Shown here piece after piece: positions 51,274 through 60,071 of a stretch of DNA of 64,000 nucleotides. The notes beneath the pieces were generated by a model, which worked only from the letters and a program-made list of their open reading frames with translations, was not told the DNA's origin and did not search any database. The DNA is from Streptomyces naganishii JCM 4654 (lineage in GTDB: Bacteria > Actinomycetota > Actinomycetes > Streptomycetales > Streptomycetaceae), in the NCBI RefSeq assembly GCF_014650575.1, contig NZ_BMVF01000011.1, positions 124,001-188,000 on the forward strand, read 5' to 3'. Positions within the stretch are counted from its first letter, which is position 1; each line of letters starts with the position of its first letter. Both the position numbers and the translations under genes were made by a program.

Positions 51274-52200
51274 ATGGCGGACACACGCACCGAAGACGGT
51301 GACCGCGACGGCGGCGCCGGCGGGGACGCCGGTGACGGTGACGGGATCAGAACCTTCCCCTTCCCGGTCGACCTCAGCCTGCGCGGTGTCGGACTGCGGA
51401 TAGGCCCCATGGACGCCGACCGCGCCTGGCACTCCGAGGCCCCCCTGCACCGCGTCCACCGCATCGACTTCCACGTGGTCATGCTCTTCGGCGCCGGTCC
51501 CGTGCGGCACATGGTCGACTTCGCCGAGTACGAGGCCGCGGCCGGCGATGTGTTGTGGATCCGCCCGGGACAGGTCCACCGCTTCTCGAAGAGCAGCGAG
51601 TACCGCGGAACCGTGCTGACCATGCAGCCCGGCTTCCTGCCCCGCGCCACCGTCGAGGCCACCGGCCTCTACCGCTACGACCTGCCCCCGCTGCTGCACC
51701 CCACCGACGCCCAGCGCGACGCCCTGGCGGCCGGTCTCGCCCAGCTGCGGCGCGAGTACGAGGACACCGCCACCCTCCCGCTGAGCCTGCACACCGCGGT
51801 GCTGCGCCACTCGCTCACCGCGTTCCTGCTGCGCCTGGCCCATCTGGCGGCCAGCTCCGCCGAGGCGGCGCACGGGCAGACGGACACCACGTTCACCCTC
51901 TTCCGCGACGCGGTCGAGCGTGGCTTCACCACCAACCACAGCGTCAGCGCCTACGCCGACGCGCTCGGCTACTCCCGCCGCACCCTGGTGCGCGCGGTGC
52001 GCGCCGCGACCGGCGAGACGCCCAAGGGGTTCATCGACAAGCGGGTCGTCCTGGAGGCCAAGCGCCTCCTCGCCCACACGGGCCTGCCCATCGGCCGGGT
52101 GGGCGCCGCCGTGGGCTTCCCGGACGCGGCGAACTTCTCCAAGTTCTTCCAGCTGCGCACCGGCGTGACACCGGTGGCCTTCCGGGCCGAACTGCGGTGA
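51274..52200 (+). CDS. AraC-family transcriptional regulator
   Basis: The 308-residue protein has an N-terminal cupin-like sensor domain (AAGDVLWIRPGQVHRF) after a Gly/Asp-rich start. The C-terminal double HTH of AraC/XylS type comprises VSAYADALGYSRRTLVRAVR, TGETPKGFIDKRVVLEAKRL and VGFPDAANFSKFFQLRTGVT. A good ribosome binding site (GAGAAGGA) precedes ATG 51274. It is divergent from the pentose-phosphate operon and may control it in response to a sugar-related signal; that is inference from position. Confidence 0.9.
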   Translation: MADTRTEDGDRDGGAGGDAGDGDGIRTFPFPVDLSLRGVGLRIGPMDADRAWHSEAPLHRVHRIDFHVVMLFGAGPVRHMVDFAEYEAAAGDVLWIRPGQVHRFSKSSEYRGTVLTMQPGFLPRATVEATGLYRYDLPPLLHPTDAQRDALAAGLAQLRREYEDTATLPLSLHTAVLRHSLTAFLLRLAHLAASSAEAAHGQTDTTFTLFRDAVERGFTTNHSVSAYADALGYSRRTLVRAVRAATGETPKGFIDKRVVLEAKRLLAHTGLPIGRVGAAVGFPDAANFSKFFQLRTGVTPVAFRAELR

Positions 52201-52206
52201 ACGCGC

Positions 52207-52237
52207 AGGGGCCCCGCGCGACCCGCGCGGGACCCCT
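52207..52237. terminator. Hairpin between convergent AraC-type and GH16 genes
   Basis: AGGGGCCCCGCGCG (52207-52220) and CGCGCGGGACCCCT (52224-52237) pair over 13 of 14 positions with a 3-base loop, between two convergent stops. Confidence 0.75.
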
Positions 52238-52263
52238 GGTCTTGCCGGACGGCCTGCGAATGC

Positions 52264-53694
52264 TCAGTGGCCGAAGTCGAACCAGTTGACGTTCACGAAG
52301 TCCGCCGGCTGGCCGCTGGTGAAGGTGAGGTAGACGTCATGGGTGCCGGTGACGGAGGAGATGTTCGCCGGCACCGTACGCCATGACTGCCAGCCGCCGG
52401 TATTGGCCAGCGCGAAGCTGCCGATGGGCGCGTTGGAGCGGCTGTCGAGGCGCACCTCCACCAGTCCGCTCACCCCGGAGGCCGCCCCGCTCGCCACCCG
52501 GGCGTAGAACTGGGTGGCAGCCGTGGAGCCGAAGTTGACGCCCTTGTAGAGCGCCCAGTCGCCGTTGGCCAGGGAGCCGATGTCCTGGCCGCCGCCGGAG
52601 TCCGTGGTGGACTCGGGGATCACGCCGGACTGGCTGTCGTAGGACTCGGCCTGGACGGGGCTGTAGGCGTCGCGGTTGCCGGACGGCGGGGGAGTGGTGC
52701 CGCCGCCGCCTCCGCCCGAGGACTGGAGCACCTGCACGTAGTCCACGGCCATCGGGTGACCCGGCTCGGTGCCGCCGTCGGGGCCGCCGCCGAAGGCGCC
52801 GGGGAAGCCGCCGCCCATCGCCACGTTCAGGATGACGAAGTAGCCGTGGTTGGTGGCGTTCGCCCAGGTCGCCGCGTCGACCTGGTTGGCCTTCACGGTG
52901 TGGAAGTTGACGCCGTCGAGGTAGAAGCGGATCTCCTCGGGGCTGGTCGACCTGTCCCACTCCATCGCGTAGGTGTGGAAGCCGGCCTGGCAGGTGGTGC
53001 CGGCGCAGGGCGTCGAGTTGCCGATGCCGGACGTCTCGTTGCACGGGCCGCCCGGGTTGGTGCCGCAGTGCATCGTGGCCCAGTCGGTGTTGAGGCCCTG
53101 GACGTTCTCCATGATGTCCAGCTCGCCGACGCCGGGCCAGTTCTGGTAGTTGCCGCGGAAGGGCGAGCCCAGCATCCAGAAGGCGGGCCAGTAGCCCTTG
53201 GCGGCCGCGCCGGTGACGTTGGGCATCTGGATGCGGGCCTGCACGCGCAGCTTGCCGCCGGCCGGGGGCTGGAAGTCGGTGCGGGTGGTCTCGATCCGGC
53301 CCGAGGTCCAGTGGCCGGAGGCGTCCCGGCGCGGGGTGATGAGCAGGTTGCCGTTGCCGTCGAGGGCGACGTTGCTGGTGCTCGAGGTCATCGACTCGAC
53401 CTCGCCGGTGCCCCAGTTGCCGGCGCCGCCCGGGTACGAAGTGCCGGTGTCGTACAGCCAGTTGGACGTGTTGACGCCGGATCCCGCGGGGCCGTCGAAG
53501 TCGTCGAGGAAGACCTGTGTCCAGCCCGAGGGGGGCGTGGGCGCGGAGGCGTTGGCGGGCAGGGTCGCGGCGGTGGCGGCGGCCGCGGCCAGACCGAGGG
53601 TGCCGAGCACGGCGACGAGCGCCCGCCGTACGGACCGCCGTCTGCGGTGGGTGGCCGGCGGGGCGCCGGCGGGTATGCCGGAGGGTTCACTCAT
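52264..53694 (-). CDS. Secreted GH16 endo-beta-1,3-glucanase with CBM6
   Basis: This 476-residue exported enzyme has an Arg-rich signal (HRRRRSVRRALVAVLGTLGL) ending near ANA. The GH16 catalytic domain lies at about 55-325, with the nucleophile/acid pair in GELDIMEN (Glu191, Glu196) and YWPAFWMLG upstream. A Gly/Thr/Pro linker (about 327-341) leads to a CBM6-type module (AESYDSQSGVIPESTTDSGG to NVNWFDFGH). The layout fits laminarin- or fungal-wall-degrading beta-1,3-glucanase. An 18-bp LacI-type palindrome lies 75 bases upstream, so substrate-dependent repression is likely. Confidence 0.92.
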   Translation of the reverse strand: MSEPSGIPAGAPPATHRRRRSVRRALVAVLGTLGLAAAAATAATLPANASAPTPPSGWTQVFLDDFDGPAGSGVNTSNWLYDTGTSYPGGAGNWGTGEVESMTSSTSNVALDGNGNLLITPRRDASGHWTSGRIETTRTDFQPPAGGKLRVQARIQMPNVTGAAAKGYWPAFWMLGSPFRGNYQNWPGVGELDIMENVQGLNTDWATMHCGTNPGGPCNETSGIGNSTPCAGTTCQAGFHTYAMEWDRSTSPEEIRFYLDGVNFHTVKANQVDAATWANATNHGYFVILNVAMGGGFPGAFGGGPDGGTEPGHPMAVDYVQVLQSSGGGGGGTTPPPSGNRDAYSPVQAESYDSQSGVIPESTTDSGGGQDIGSLANGDWALYKGVNFGSTAATQFYARVASGAASGVSGLVEVRLDSRSNAPIGSFALANTGGWQSWRTVPANISSVTGTHDVYLTFTSGQPADFVNVNWFDFGH

Positions 53695-53768
53695 GGGGGG
53701 TGCCTCTCGGGTACGGGGAGTGGGTGCGCGAGTGGTCCCGTGGCTCGAGAGCGCGGGGGAGGGGTGGT

Positions 53769-53786
53769 CTTGAGAGCGCTCTCAAG
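53769..53786. promoter_or_regulatory. LacI-family (CebR-like) operator palindrome
   Basis: CTTGAGAGCGCTCTCAAG is a perfect 18-bp palindrome. Its core TGAGAGCGCTCTCA resembles the CebR operator TGGGAGCGCTCCCA. It lies in the 365-base region (53695-54059) between the divergent GH16 and GH4 genes, closer to GH16. The rest of the region holds an AT-rich patch around 53830-53850 (TTAAAACAAAGAAAG), a possible promoter, and no gene. Confidence 0.7.
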
Positions 53787-54059
53787 CAACGGGTGCGCCG
53801 CCAATGTGCTCTCGGCCGCCAGAACCGTCAAGAGTTAAAACAAAGAAAGTCCTTTGGGGGTACGGGAGTTCACCTGATGAAGGCGGAGATTTCCCGGTTG
53901 TCCCCCGCGGCCCGCGGGCGTCCCGCCGGTCCGCCGGCCCCGCGGTTCCCGGGCGCCTTCCCGCGTGTCCCCGCCCCCTCACCCACCGGGGGCGGGGGCA
54001 CGCGTCATGATCGGGGGAGGGACCGCGGTCCGGGGTTCCGGTGCGGAAGGGGTGCAGGG

Positions 54060-55406
54060 ATGAGGCTGGCGATTGTGGGAGGCGGCGGTTTCCGGGTGCC
54101 GCTCGTGTACGGGGCCCTGTTGGGCGACCGCGCCGAGGGGCGGGTCACCGAGGTCGTCCTGCACGACCTGGACGCGGACCGGCTGCACGCCGTGAGCCGG
54201 GTGCTCGCCGAGCAGGCACGGGCGGCCGAAGCGCCGGGCGCCGCCCCCGCGGTGCGGGCCACCACCGACCTCGACGAGGCGCTGCGCGGCGCCGACTTCG
54301 TCTTCTCCGCCATCCGCGTCGGCGGCCTCCAGGGGCGGGCGGACGACGAACGCGTGGCGCTCGCCCAGGGCGTCCTCGGCCAGGAGACGGTCGGCGCGGG
54401 CGGCATCGCCTACGGTCTGCGGACCGTACCCGTCGCCGTCGACATCGCCCGGCGCGTGGCCCGCCTGGCCCCCGGCGCCTGGGTCATCAACTTCACCAAC
54501 CCCGCCGGACTGGTCACCGAGGCCATGTCCCGGCACCTCGGCGACCGCGTCATCGGCATCTGCGACTCGCCGGTCGGCCTCGGCCGCCGTATCGCCCGGG
54601 TGCTGGGCGCGGACCCCGGCCGGGTGTGGATCGACTACGCCGGCCTCAACCACCTCGGCTGGGTGCGCGCCCTGCGCGTCGACGGCCGCGACGAACTCCC
54701 GCGCCTGCTGGCCGACCCCGAGCTGCTCGGCTCCTTCGAGGAGGGCCGGCTCTTCGGCGCCGACTGGCTGCGGTCGCTGGGCGCGATCCCCAACGAGTAC
54801 CTGCACTACTACTACTTCAACCGCGAGACCGTGCGGGCCTACCAGCGCGCCGAGCTCACCCGCGGCGCCTTCCTGCGCGACCAGCAGGCCCGGTTCTACG
54901 AGGAGGTGCGCGACCCGGACGCGCCGGCGCTCGCGGCCTGGGAGCGCACCCGCGCCGAGCGCGAGGCCACCTACATGGCCGAGAACCGCGAGGCGGCCGG
55001 CGCCGGCGAACGCGAGGCCGACGACCTCTCCGGCGGCTACGAGAAGGTGGCCCTCGCCCTCATGCGGGCCATCGCGCGTGACGAGCGTACGACGCTGATC
55101 CTCAACGTCCGCAATCGCGGCACCCTTTCGGCGCTGGACGCCGAGGCGGTCGTGGAGGTGCCCTGCCTGGTCGACGCGAGCGGCGCGCACCCGGTCGCCG
55201 CCGACCCGCTGCCCGGGCATGCCACCGGGCTGGTCTGCGCGGTCAAGGCGGTCGAGCGCGAGGTGCTCGCGGCGGCCGAGTCGGGCTCGCGCGCGAGGGC
55301 GGTGGCCGCGTTCGCGCTGCACCCGCTCGTCGACTCGGTGAACGTGGCCCGCCGGCTGGTCGAGGAGTACGTCCGGGTCCATCCCGGGCTGTCGTATCTC
55401 GGCTGA
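54060..55406 (+). CDS. GH4-family 6-phospho-beta-glucosidase-like enzyme
   Basis: The 448-residue protein has the NAD+-binding start MRLAIVGGGGFRVPLVYGAL and GH4 hallmarks. These include VINFTNPAGLVTEAM, the metal-ligand Cys in IGICDSPVGL, the metal-ligand His in GLNHLGW and a Tyr-rich EYLHYYYFNRE near the proposed base. GH4 enzymes hydrolyse phosphorylated or free glycosides by an NAD+/Mn2+ redox mechanism in the cytosol. ATG 54060 follows AAGGGG-TGCAGGG. It could process oligosaccharides released by the divergent GH16 enzyme. No transporter is adjacent. Confidence 0.92.
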   Translation: MRLAIVGGGGFRVPLVYGALLGDRAEGRVTEVVLHDLDADRLHAVSRVLAEQARAAEAPGAAPAVRATTDLDEALRGADFVFSAIRVGGLQGRADDERVALAQGVLGQETVGAGGIAYGLRTVPVAVDIARRVARLAPGAWVINFTNPAGLVTEAMSRHLGDRVIGICDSPVGLGRRIARVLGADPGRVWIDYAGLNHLGWVRALRVDGRDELPRLLADPELLGSFEEGRLFGADWLRSLGAIPNEYLHYYYFNRETVRAYQRAELTRGAFLRDQQARFYEEVRDPDAPALAAWERTRAEREATYMAENREAAGAGEREADDLSGGYEKVALALMRAIARDERTTLILNVRNRGTLSALDAEAVVEVPCLVDASGAHPVAADPLPGHATGLVCAVKAVEREVLAAAESGSRARAVAAFALHPLVDSVNVARRLVEEYVRVHPGLSYLG

Positions 55407-55465
55407 TCCCACCCCTGGCCGGTCCGGTCCCGGTCCGGTCCCGGCAGCGCCCCGGGACGCACGCC

Positions 55466-55506
55466 GGGGCGGCCGGTCGCTCCCCCGTACGGCGACCGGC
55501 CGCCCC
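55466..55506. terminator. Hairpin terminator after the GH4 gene
   Basis: GGGGCGGCCGGTCGC (55466-55480) and GCGACCGGCCGCCCC (55492-55506) form a perfect 15-bp stem with an 11-base loop between convergent genes. Confidence 0.8.
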
Positions 55507-55585
55507 AACCCCCCGTGCTTCCCCCGTGCTTCCCCCGTTCTCCCCGTCCCCCGTTCCCCCGTTCCCCCGTGGCTCCCCCGTTCCA
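55507..55585. repeat. C-rich degenerate repeat tract
   Basis: About 80 bases of short repeats such as CCCCCGTGCTT and TTCCCCCGT follow the terminator. A duplicated GGTCCGGTCCC lies just upstream (about 55420-55441). Together with the terminator these fill the 300-base gap between the GH4 and chitinase genes; no gene is seen in it. Confidence 0.5.
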
Positions 55586-55706
55586 CTCTTGAGAGCCGGT
55601 AGCCCGGGTCCTGATACACCCCCGGGCGAAAAACCTTGGACGAGTGGAAAAGGACGTCCCCCGGCCCAGGGGCCGGGGGACGCCGGGGGGCGCCGGGGTG
55701 GCGCGC

Positions 55707-57398
55707 TCAGCCGGTGAAGCCGGCCGTGATGGAGGTGAACTGCCAGTTGTTCTGGCTGATGCCGGAGCAGTTGCTCACCACGCCGCCGCCCGGGCAGGGC
55801 CGGTCGCGGTTGACCGACCAGAAGGCGAGCCGCGCGATGTGGTGGCTGTTGGCCCAGTCGCGGATCTGGGTCCAGATCGCGGGAGTCGTGTTCTCCTGCT
55901 GGTCGGACAGGCCGTTCATGCCGGAGATGCCGATGTGGGAGTAGGCGGTGGCGTCGTCCCAGCCGAAGGTCGACTTCAGCTTGGCCTTGAGGCCCTCGGC
56001 CGCGTTGACGGTGTTGCCGTACATGTCCGAGCCGCCGCCGAAGTCGAAGGGCATGATGGTGAAGACGTCGATGTTCGCGTTCAGCGACTGCGCCTGCTCG
56101 ATCAGCCGGTTGCCGTAGTACGTCGGACCGGTCGTCGAGGTGCCGAAGGTGACGATCGTCCGCAGGCCCGGGTTGCCGGCCTTGACGGTCTTCAGCGCGG
56201 TGAGGATCTTCGCCTGCACGGCCTCGTTCTCGAACTCGTCCGTGTTCTCGATGTCCATGTCGATCGCCTTGAGGCCATAGGCGTCGATCACCTTCTGCAG
56301 GGCGCCCGCGAGCGCGCTCGCGGAGGAGCAGTTGGCGCCGAGCTTGCTGCCCTGCCAGCCGCCGAAGGACGGTACGACGTCACCGCCCGCCGAACGGATC
56401 TGGTTGATGGCGCTCTGGTCCGCGCCGCCGGTCAGCGGACGGCTGCCGTCCCACGCCGGGTTGCAGCCGCCGGAGTCCAGCACGAAGGCCATCGTGAACC
56501 ACTTGACGCCGGTCGCGCTCATCACCGTGGACGGGCTCGGCGGGTCGCCCCAGCCCTCGTAGAGGTACGGCGCCGCCTGCTTGAAGCCGCCGCCGCCTCC
56601 GCCGCCCCCGGTGTCCGTCGTGACGCTGACCGAGTTGGAGGCGCCCGACACGTTGCCGGCCGCGTCCCGCGCCTTCACGGTGAAGGTGTAGTTCGTGCCG
56701 GCCGACAGCCCGCCGACCGTGGCGCTCGTCCCCGGCACGCTCAGCACCTGGGCGGAGCCGCTGTAGACGTCGTACGCCGTCACACCGACGTTGTCGGTCG
56801 AGGCGTTCCACTTCAGCGAGACGCTGGAGGAGGACTTGCCGGTCGAGGTCAGTCCCGTCGGCGCGGTCGGGGCCTGGGTGTCGCCGCCGCCCCCGCCGCC
56901 GCCCGGGCCGTCGAGGCTGATGTCGTCGGCGTAGTAGGTGCCCTGGGCGTACCAGCCGTGCACGTAGATCGTCGCGCTGGTCTGGGAGGCGCCGGTGGTG
57001 AAGGACACCGACAGCTGGCTGTACGCCGACGGGGAGGTGGTCCAGGTCGAGGCGCCGCCGTCGACGCCGAGGTAGACGTAGGAGCCGCGCACCCAGCCGC
57101 TCAGCTTGTACGTGGTGCCGGGCTGGACCGGGACGGTCTGGCTGCACTGGGCGTTGTCGCTCGAAGTCACGGCGCCGGCCAGGGCCTTGGAGCCGCCGTG
57201 CACGGGGGAGGAGACGACCGAGCCGAGGTTGCCGGTGCAGGTCCAGGGGGAGAGGCCGCCGGACTCGAAGCCGGCGTTGGTGAGGATGTTGGCCGCCTCG
57301 GCGGTGCCGGGCAGGGCGATGGCCCCGGCGAAGGCCAGGGCCGCGGAGCCGAGCAGGGCGAGCAGTCCTCGTCTGGGACGTCTGAGTGTGTCGCGCAC
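55707..57398 (-). CDS. Secreted GH18 chitinase with CBM and FnIII domains
   Basis: The 563-residue protein starts at GTG 57398 after GGGAG. A signal peptide (RRPRRGLLALLGSAALAFAG) ends near AEA (residue 35-36). An N-terminal CBM-like domain follows (NILTNAGFESGGLSPWTCTG; about 37-175), then a Gly-rich linker, a FnIII domain (APTAPTGLTSTGKSSSSVSL; about 185-270), a second Gly linker, and a GH18 domain. The catalytic motif is DMDIE (Asp380, Asp382, Glu384). It hydrolyses chitin outside the cell. The promoter carries two DasR-like repeats. Confidence 0.93.
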   Translation of the reverse strand: MRDTLRRPRRGLLALLGSAALAFAGAIALPGTAEAANILTNAGFESGGLSPWTCTGNLGSVVSSPVHGGSKALAGAVTSSDNAQCSQTVPVQPGTTYKLSGWVRGSYVYLGVDGGASTWTTSPSAYSQLSVSFTTGASQTSATIYVHGWYAQGTYYADDISLDGPGGGGGGGDTQAPTAPTGLTSTGKSSSSVSLKWNASTDNVGVTAYDVYSGSAQVLSVPGTSATVGGLSAGTNYTFTVKARDAAGNVSGASNSVSVTTDTGGGGGGGGFKQAAPYLYEGWGDPPSPSTVMSATGVKWFTMAFVLDSGGCNPAWDGSRPLTGGADQSAINQIRSAGGDVVPSFGGWQGSKLGANCSSASALAGALQKVIDAYGLKAIDMDIENTDEFENEAVQAKILTALKTVKAGNPGLRTIVTFGTSTTGPTYYGNRLIEQAQSLNANIDVFTIMPFDFGGGSDMYGNTVNAAEGLKAKLKSTFGWDDATAYSHIGISGMNGLSDQQENTTPAIWTQIRDWANSHHIARLAFWSVNRDRPCPGGGVVSNCSGISQNNWQFTSITAGFTG

Positions 57399-57474
57399 GC
57401 GATCTCCCAGGGGGAGTGGGGGTGTCGGGGAGGGCACGGCCGGGAAGAACACGACCGTGCGGGGGTGCGCCACC

Positions 57475-57530
57475 AAGTTGGTATGGACCAATCGCGATGT
57501 CAAGGTGTGGCGTCGCAATTGGTCCGGACC
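57475..57530 (-). promoter_or_regulatory. Chitinase promoter with two DasR-like (dre) repeats
   Basis: On the minus strand, TTGACA (57503-57498) and CAACTT (57480-57475) are spaced by 17 bases as -35 and -10. Site 1, ATTGGTCCATACCAA, overlaps the spacer and -10; site 2, ATTGGTCCGGACC, lies just upstream of -35. Both resemble the 12-bp repeats of Streptomyces chitinase promoters and the DasR consensus. Confidence 0.7.
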
Positions 57531-57572
57531 GGCGGGGAGTTGGGATGCCGGGGGAAGCCGGAGGTGTCCGGC

Positions 57573-58700
57573 TCAGGCGTGGGTGGGCGTGACCGGGGCC
57601 GCCGGCTGCGCGGGGGCCGGGGCCGGCGCGACCGGAAGGGACGGCTCCGTCGCGTACGCGCGCTGCCGCGGCACCGACACCGGCAGCAGCGGCCGCGGGC
57701 CCGCGACCACCGTGTAGTCCTGCCCGAGGAAGGGCGGCAGCACGGGACCGGGGTCCTCGCCGAGCGCCAGTTGCACGGCCGCCCACGGGGCGTTGATCCC
57801 GCACAGCGACAGCTGGTGCAGGCCGCCCGCGGGGCGCGTGTTGACGTCGAGCAGGACCGGCCGTTCGCCGAACACGCGGAACTGGATGTTGGAGAGGTAG
57901 TGCAGCCCGAAGCCCTCCGCGATGCGGCGGGCCGGCTCCAGCCACTGCTCGTGCAGGGTGAAACCGCGGCGGCGGCCGTTCTTCGTGCGGCCCACGGCGA
58001 GCCGGATCCGGTTGTCCGGCCCGGTCAGGCAGTCCACCGACACCTCGGGCTGCTCCAGGCGCGGCATCACGAGCCAGTCGACGGCCTCCTCCGACTGTTC
58101 CAGTGCGCGCAGGACCACGTCCAGCGGGACCCGGGGGCCGGGGAAGCCGTCGAGATCCGCGAGGGAGAAGGGCTCGCGCGTGATCACCCGGAAGCCGGTC
58201 CCGCCCGCACCGGAGGCCGGCTTGAAGCAGGCCCGGTGCCCGGCCGCCTCCAGTTCCTCGACAGCGGCGAGCAGTTCGGCCGCCGTGCCCACCCGCCACC
58301 ACGGCGGCACCGGCACCCCGATCGACCGGACCGCCTCGTACGCGGTCGCCTTGTCCGCGAAGACCGCCACCGCCTGCGGGGTCGGCGCGAGCAGCGCGGT
58401 GCCCACCGAGGCGAATTCGGCGCGGTGCCCCACGATCGCGTCCTGGTGCAGTCGCGGCACGAACACGTCGATGCCGCGCCGCGCGCACTGGTCCAGCGCG
58501 TACTCGGCGTACGCCGCCGGGGACAGGCCCTCGGGTTCGAGTTCGGCGGTGTCGGCGGCGGCCAGCACGGGCGAGTCGGCGTCGCCGTGCGTGGCATGGA
58601 TCTCGACCGCCCGGTCGGCGGGATTCCGGCGCAGCTGATCCATGAAGAACACGTTCTCCGCGTACGTGCGGTTGAGCCAGACGCGTACGCGAGAGACCAT
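57573..58700 (-). CDS. ATP-grasp domain protein
   Basis: The 375-residue protein has the ATP-grasp layout: a preATP-grasp Rossmann region with Arg-rich start (VRVWLNRTYAENVFFMDQL), an ATP-binding loop HRACFKPASGAGGTGFRVIT near residue 155, and a metal-binding RPVLLDVNTRPAGGLHQL. It should join a carboxylate to an amine or thiol using ATP. The 40-residue Ala/Pro tail is disordered. It is divergent from the phosphopantetheinyl transferase gene across 253 bases that contain the short palindrome GGGAC-AA-GTCCC (58830-58841). The substrate is unknown. Confidence 0.85.
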   Translation of the reverse strand: MVSRVRVWLNRTYAENVFFMDQLRRNPADRAVEIHATHGDADSPVLAAADTAELEPEGLSPAAYAEYALDQCARRGIDVFVPRLHQDAIVGHRAEFASVGTALLAPTPQAVAVFADKATAYEAVRSIGVPVPPWWRVGTAAELLAAVEELEAAGHRACFKPASGAGGTGFRVITREPFSLADLDGFPGPRVPLDVVLRALEQSEEAVDWLVMPRLEQPEVSVDCLTGPDNRIRLAVGRTKNGRRRGFTLHEQWLEPARRIAEGFGLHYLSNIQFRVFGERPVLLDVNTRPAGGLHQLSLCGINAPWAAVQLALGEDPGPVLPPFLGQDYTVVAGPRPLLPVSVPRQRAYATEPSLPVAPAPAPAQPAAPVTPTHA

Positions 58701-58953
58701 GCAGGCCGCCTTTCACGGTTCGCGGGCAGGGCGATGCGGGCCGTGCCCGGCCAGAGGGAAGGAAGGGACACCGGACCGCCCTGCGCGAGGGGGAGTTGCG
58801 GGCGTGGTGTCGGGGCGATCATACGGCTTGGGACAAGTCCCGCGTGCAACGCGCAGGTCACGGATCGGGCGTGGCCGAATTCCCCGGGGCGGCCCGCCCG
58901 CGCCATGGTCTACGGTCGTCGGGACCACTGCCCCGACCAAGGACGTGACCCGG

Positions 58954-59631
58954 TTGATCGAGGAACTGCTCCCGGCTTCGGTGGCGGCCGTGGAGAGTCA
59001 CGGCGACGACGGTGACGAGGCCCCGCTGTACCCCGAGGAGCAGGCGGCCGTGGCGCGGGCGGTCGCCAAGCGGCGGCGGGAGTTCGCGGCGGTGCGCGCC
59101 TGCGCCCGCCGGGCCATGGCCCAACTGGGCGTGCGGCCCAGGGCCGTGCCGACCGGCGAGCGGGGCGCGCCGTGCTGGCCGGAGGGGCTGGTCGGCAGCA
59201 TGACCCACTGCGAGGGCTACCGCGCGGCCGCCCTGGCCCGCGCCGGCGAGCTGGCCTCCCTCGGCATCGACGCCGAGCCGCACGCCCCGCTGCCCGAGGG
59301 CGTCCTGACGGCCGTCGCGCTGGCCGCCGAGGAGCGGCGGATCGGCGCGCTCACCGCCCGCCACCCGGACGTGCACTTCGACCGGCTGCTGTTCAGCGCG
59401 AAGGAGTCCGTCTACAAGGCGTGGTTCCCGCTCACCGGCAAGTGGCTGGACTTCTCCGAGGCCGACATCGACTTCCACCCCGCCCCTGGCACGCCCCGGC
59501 GCGGCGGCTTCCGGGCGCGGTTGCTCGTCCCCGGTCCCGTGGTCGGCGGACAGCGCCTCGGCCACTTCGAGGGCCGCTGGATCACCACCGGCGGCCTGCT
59601 GGCCACCGCGGTCACGGTCCCGCCCGCCTGA
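58954..59631 (+). CDS. Sfp-type 4'-phosphopantetheinyl transferase
   Basis: The 225-residue protein (TTG 58954 chosen, with AAGGA 10 bases upstream; GTG 58945 is possible) has the PPTase motifs SMTHCEGYRAAAL, GIDAEPH (Asp106, Glu108, Mg2+ ligands) and FSAKESVYKAWFP (Lys150, Glu151). It activates carrier proteins of polyketide or peptide synthases by attaching phosphopantetheine from CoA. In S. coelicolor the orthologue (SCO6673, from memory) is a broad-range enzyme. No carrier protein is nearby. The stop lies in a 14-bp tandem duplication. Confidence 0.92.
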   Translation: MIEELLPASVAAVESHGDDGDEAPLYPEEQAAVARAVAKRRREFAAVRACARRAMAQLGVRPRAVPTGERGAPCWPEGLVGSMTHCEGYRAAALARAGELASLGIDAEPHAPLPEGVLTAVALAAEERRIGALTARHPDVHFDRLLFSAKESVYKAWFPLTGKWLDFSEADIDFHPAPGTPRRGGFRARLLVPGPVVGGQRLGHFEGRWITTGGLLATAVTVPPA

Positions 59632-59653
59632 CGGAACGCGCCTGACGGAACGC
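59626..59653. repeat. 14-bp tandem duplication at the end of the PPTase gene
   Basis: GCCTGACGGAACGC occurs twice head-to-tail (59626-59639 and 59640-59653). The first copy carries the PPTase stop codon. It probably arose by slippage and does not alter the protein. Confidence 0.7.
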
Positions 59654-59679
59654 GGCGGGCGGGGCGTGGCGGCGGGGGT

Positions 59680-59907
59680 CTACCGGTCGGGCAGCCACTC
59701 GCGCAGGAGCCCGAAGAAGGCCTCCTCGTTGCCCGCCAGGCCCGCGCGGGCGAGGGCCTGTTCGGCCTCCGCGAGGACGGCGGGGGGTACGAGGGGCGGG
59801 CGGGCGGAGTCCGGCGGGCCGTCGAAGGCGGCGCGCACCGTGTGCAGCAGGCGCAGGTAGGCCTGGACGGCGGTTCGCTCGCGGTCGGTCAGTACGGCGG
59901 TCGGCAT
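59680..59907 (-). CDS. Small hypothetical protein
   Basis: The 75-residue protein starts at ATG 59907 after GGGGAGAG. It is predicted helical (RERTAVQAYLRLLHTVRAAF, then AVLAEAEQALARAGLAGNEE) and has no recognised domain or signal. It converges on the PPTase gene and stands alone. Confidence 0.5.
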   Translation of the reverse strand: MPTAVLTDRERTAVQAYLRLLHTVRAAFDGPPDSARPPLVPPAVLAEAEQALARAGLAGNEEAFFGLLREWLPDR

Positions 59908-60071
59908 GGGTCGGCTCTCCCCGGTTTCGGCGTCACACGGTCACACGCCGCCACCCAGGGCCTCTTCGACGGATCAGGCCGGCGGTGGCTGCCCCTCCAG
60001 CTTGCCGCCCACCACTGACAATCCCCCCGCGCCCGGCCCCGCTTCCCCCCACTCGGCCCAGGCGCGCGCCT

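Noticed and set aside
55507..55640. CRISPR-like array in the C-rich repeat tract
   Set aside because: The repeats are short, degenerate and without regular spacers. No cas gene is present anywhere in the window.
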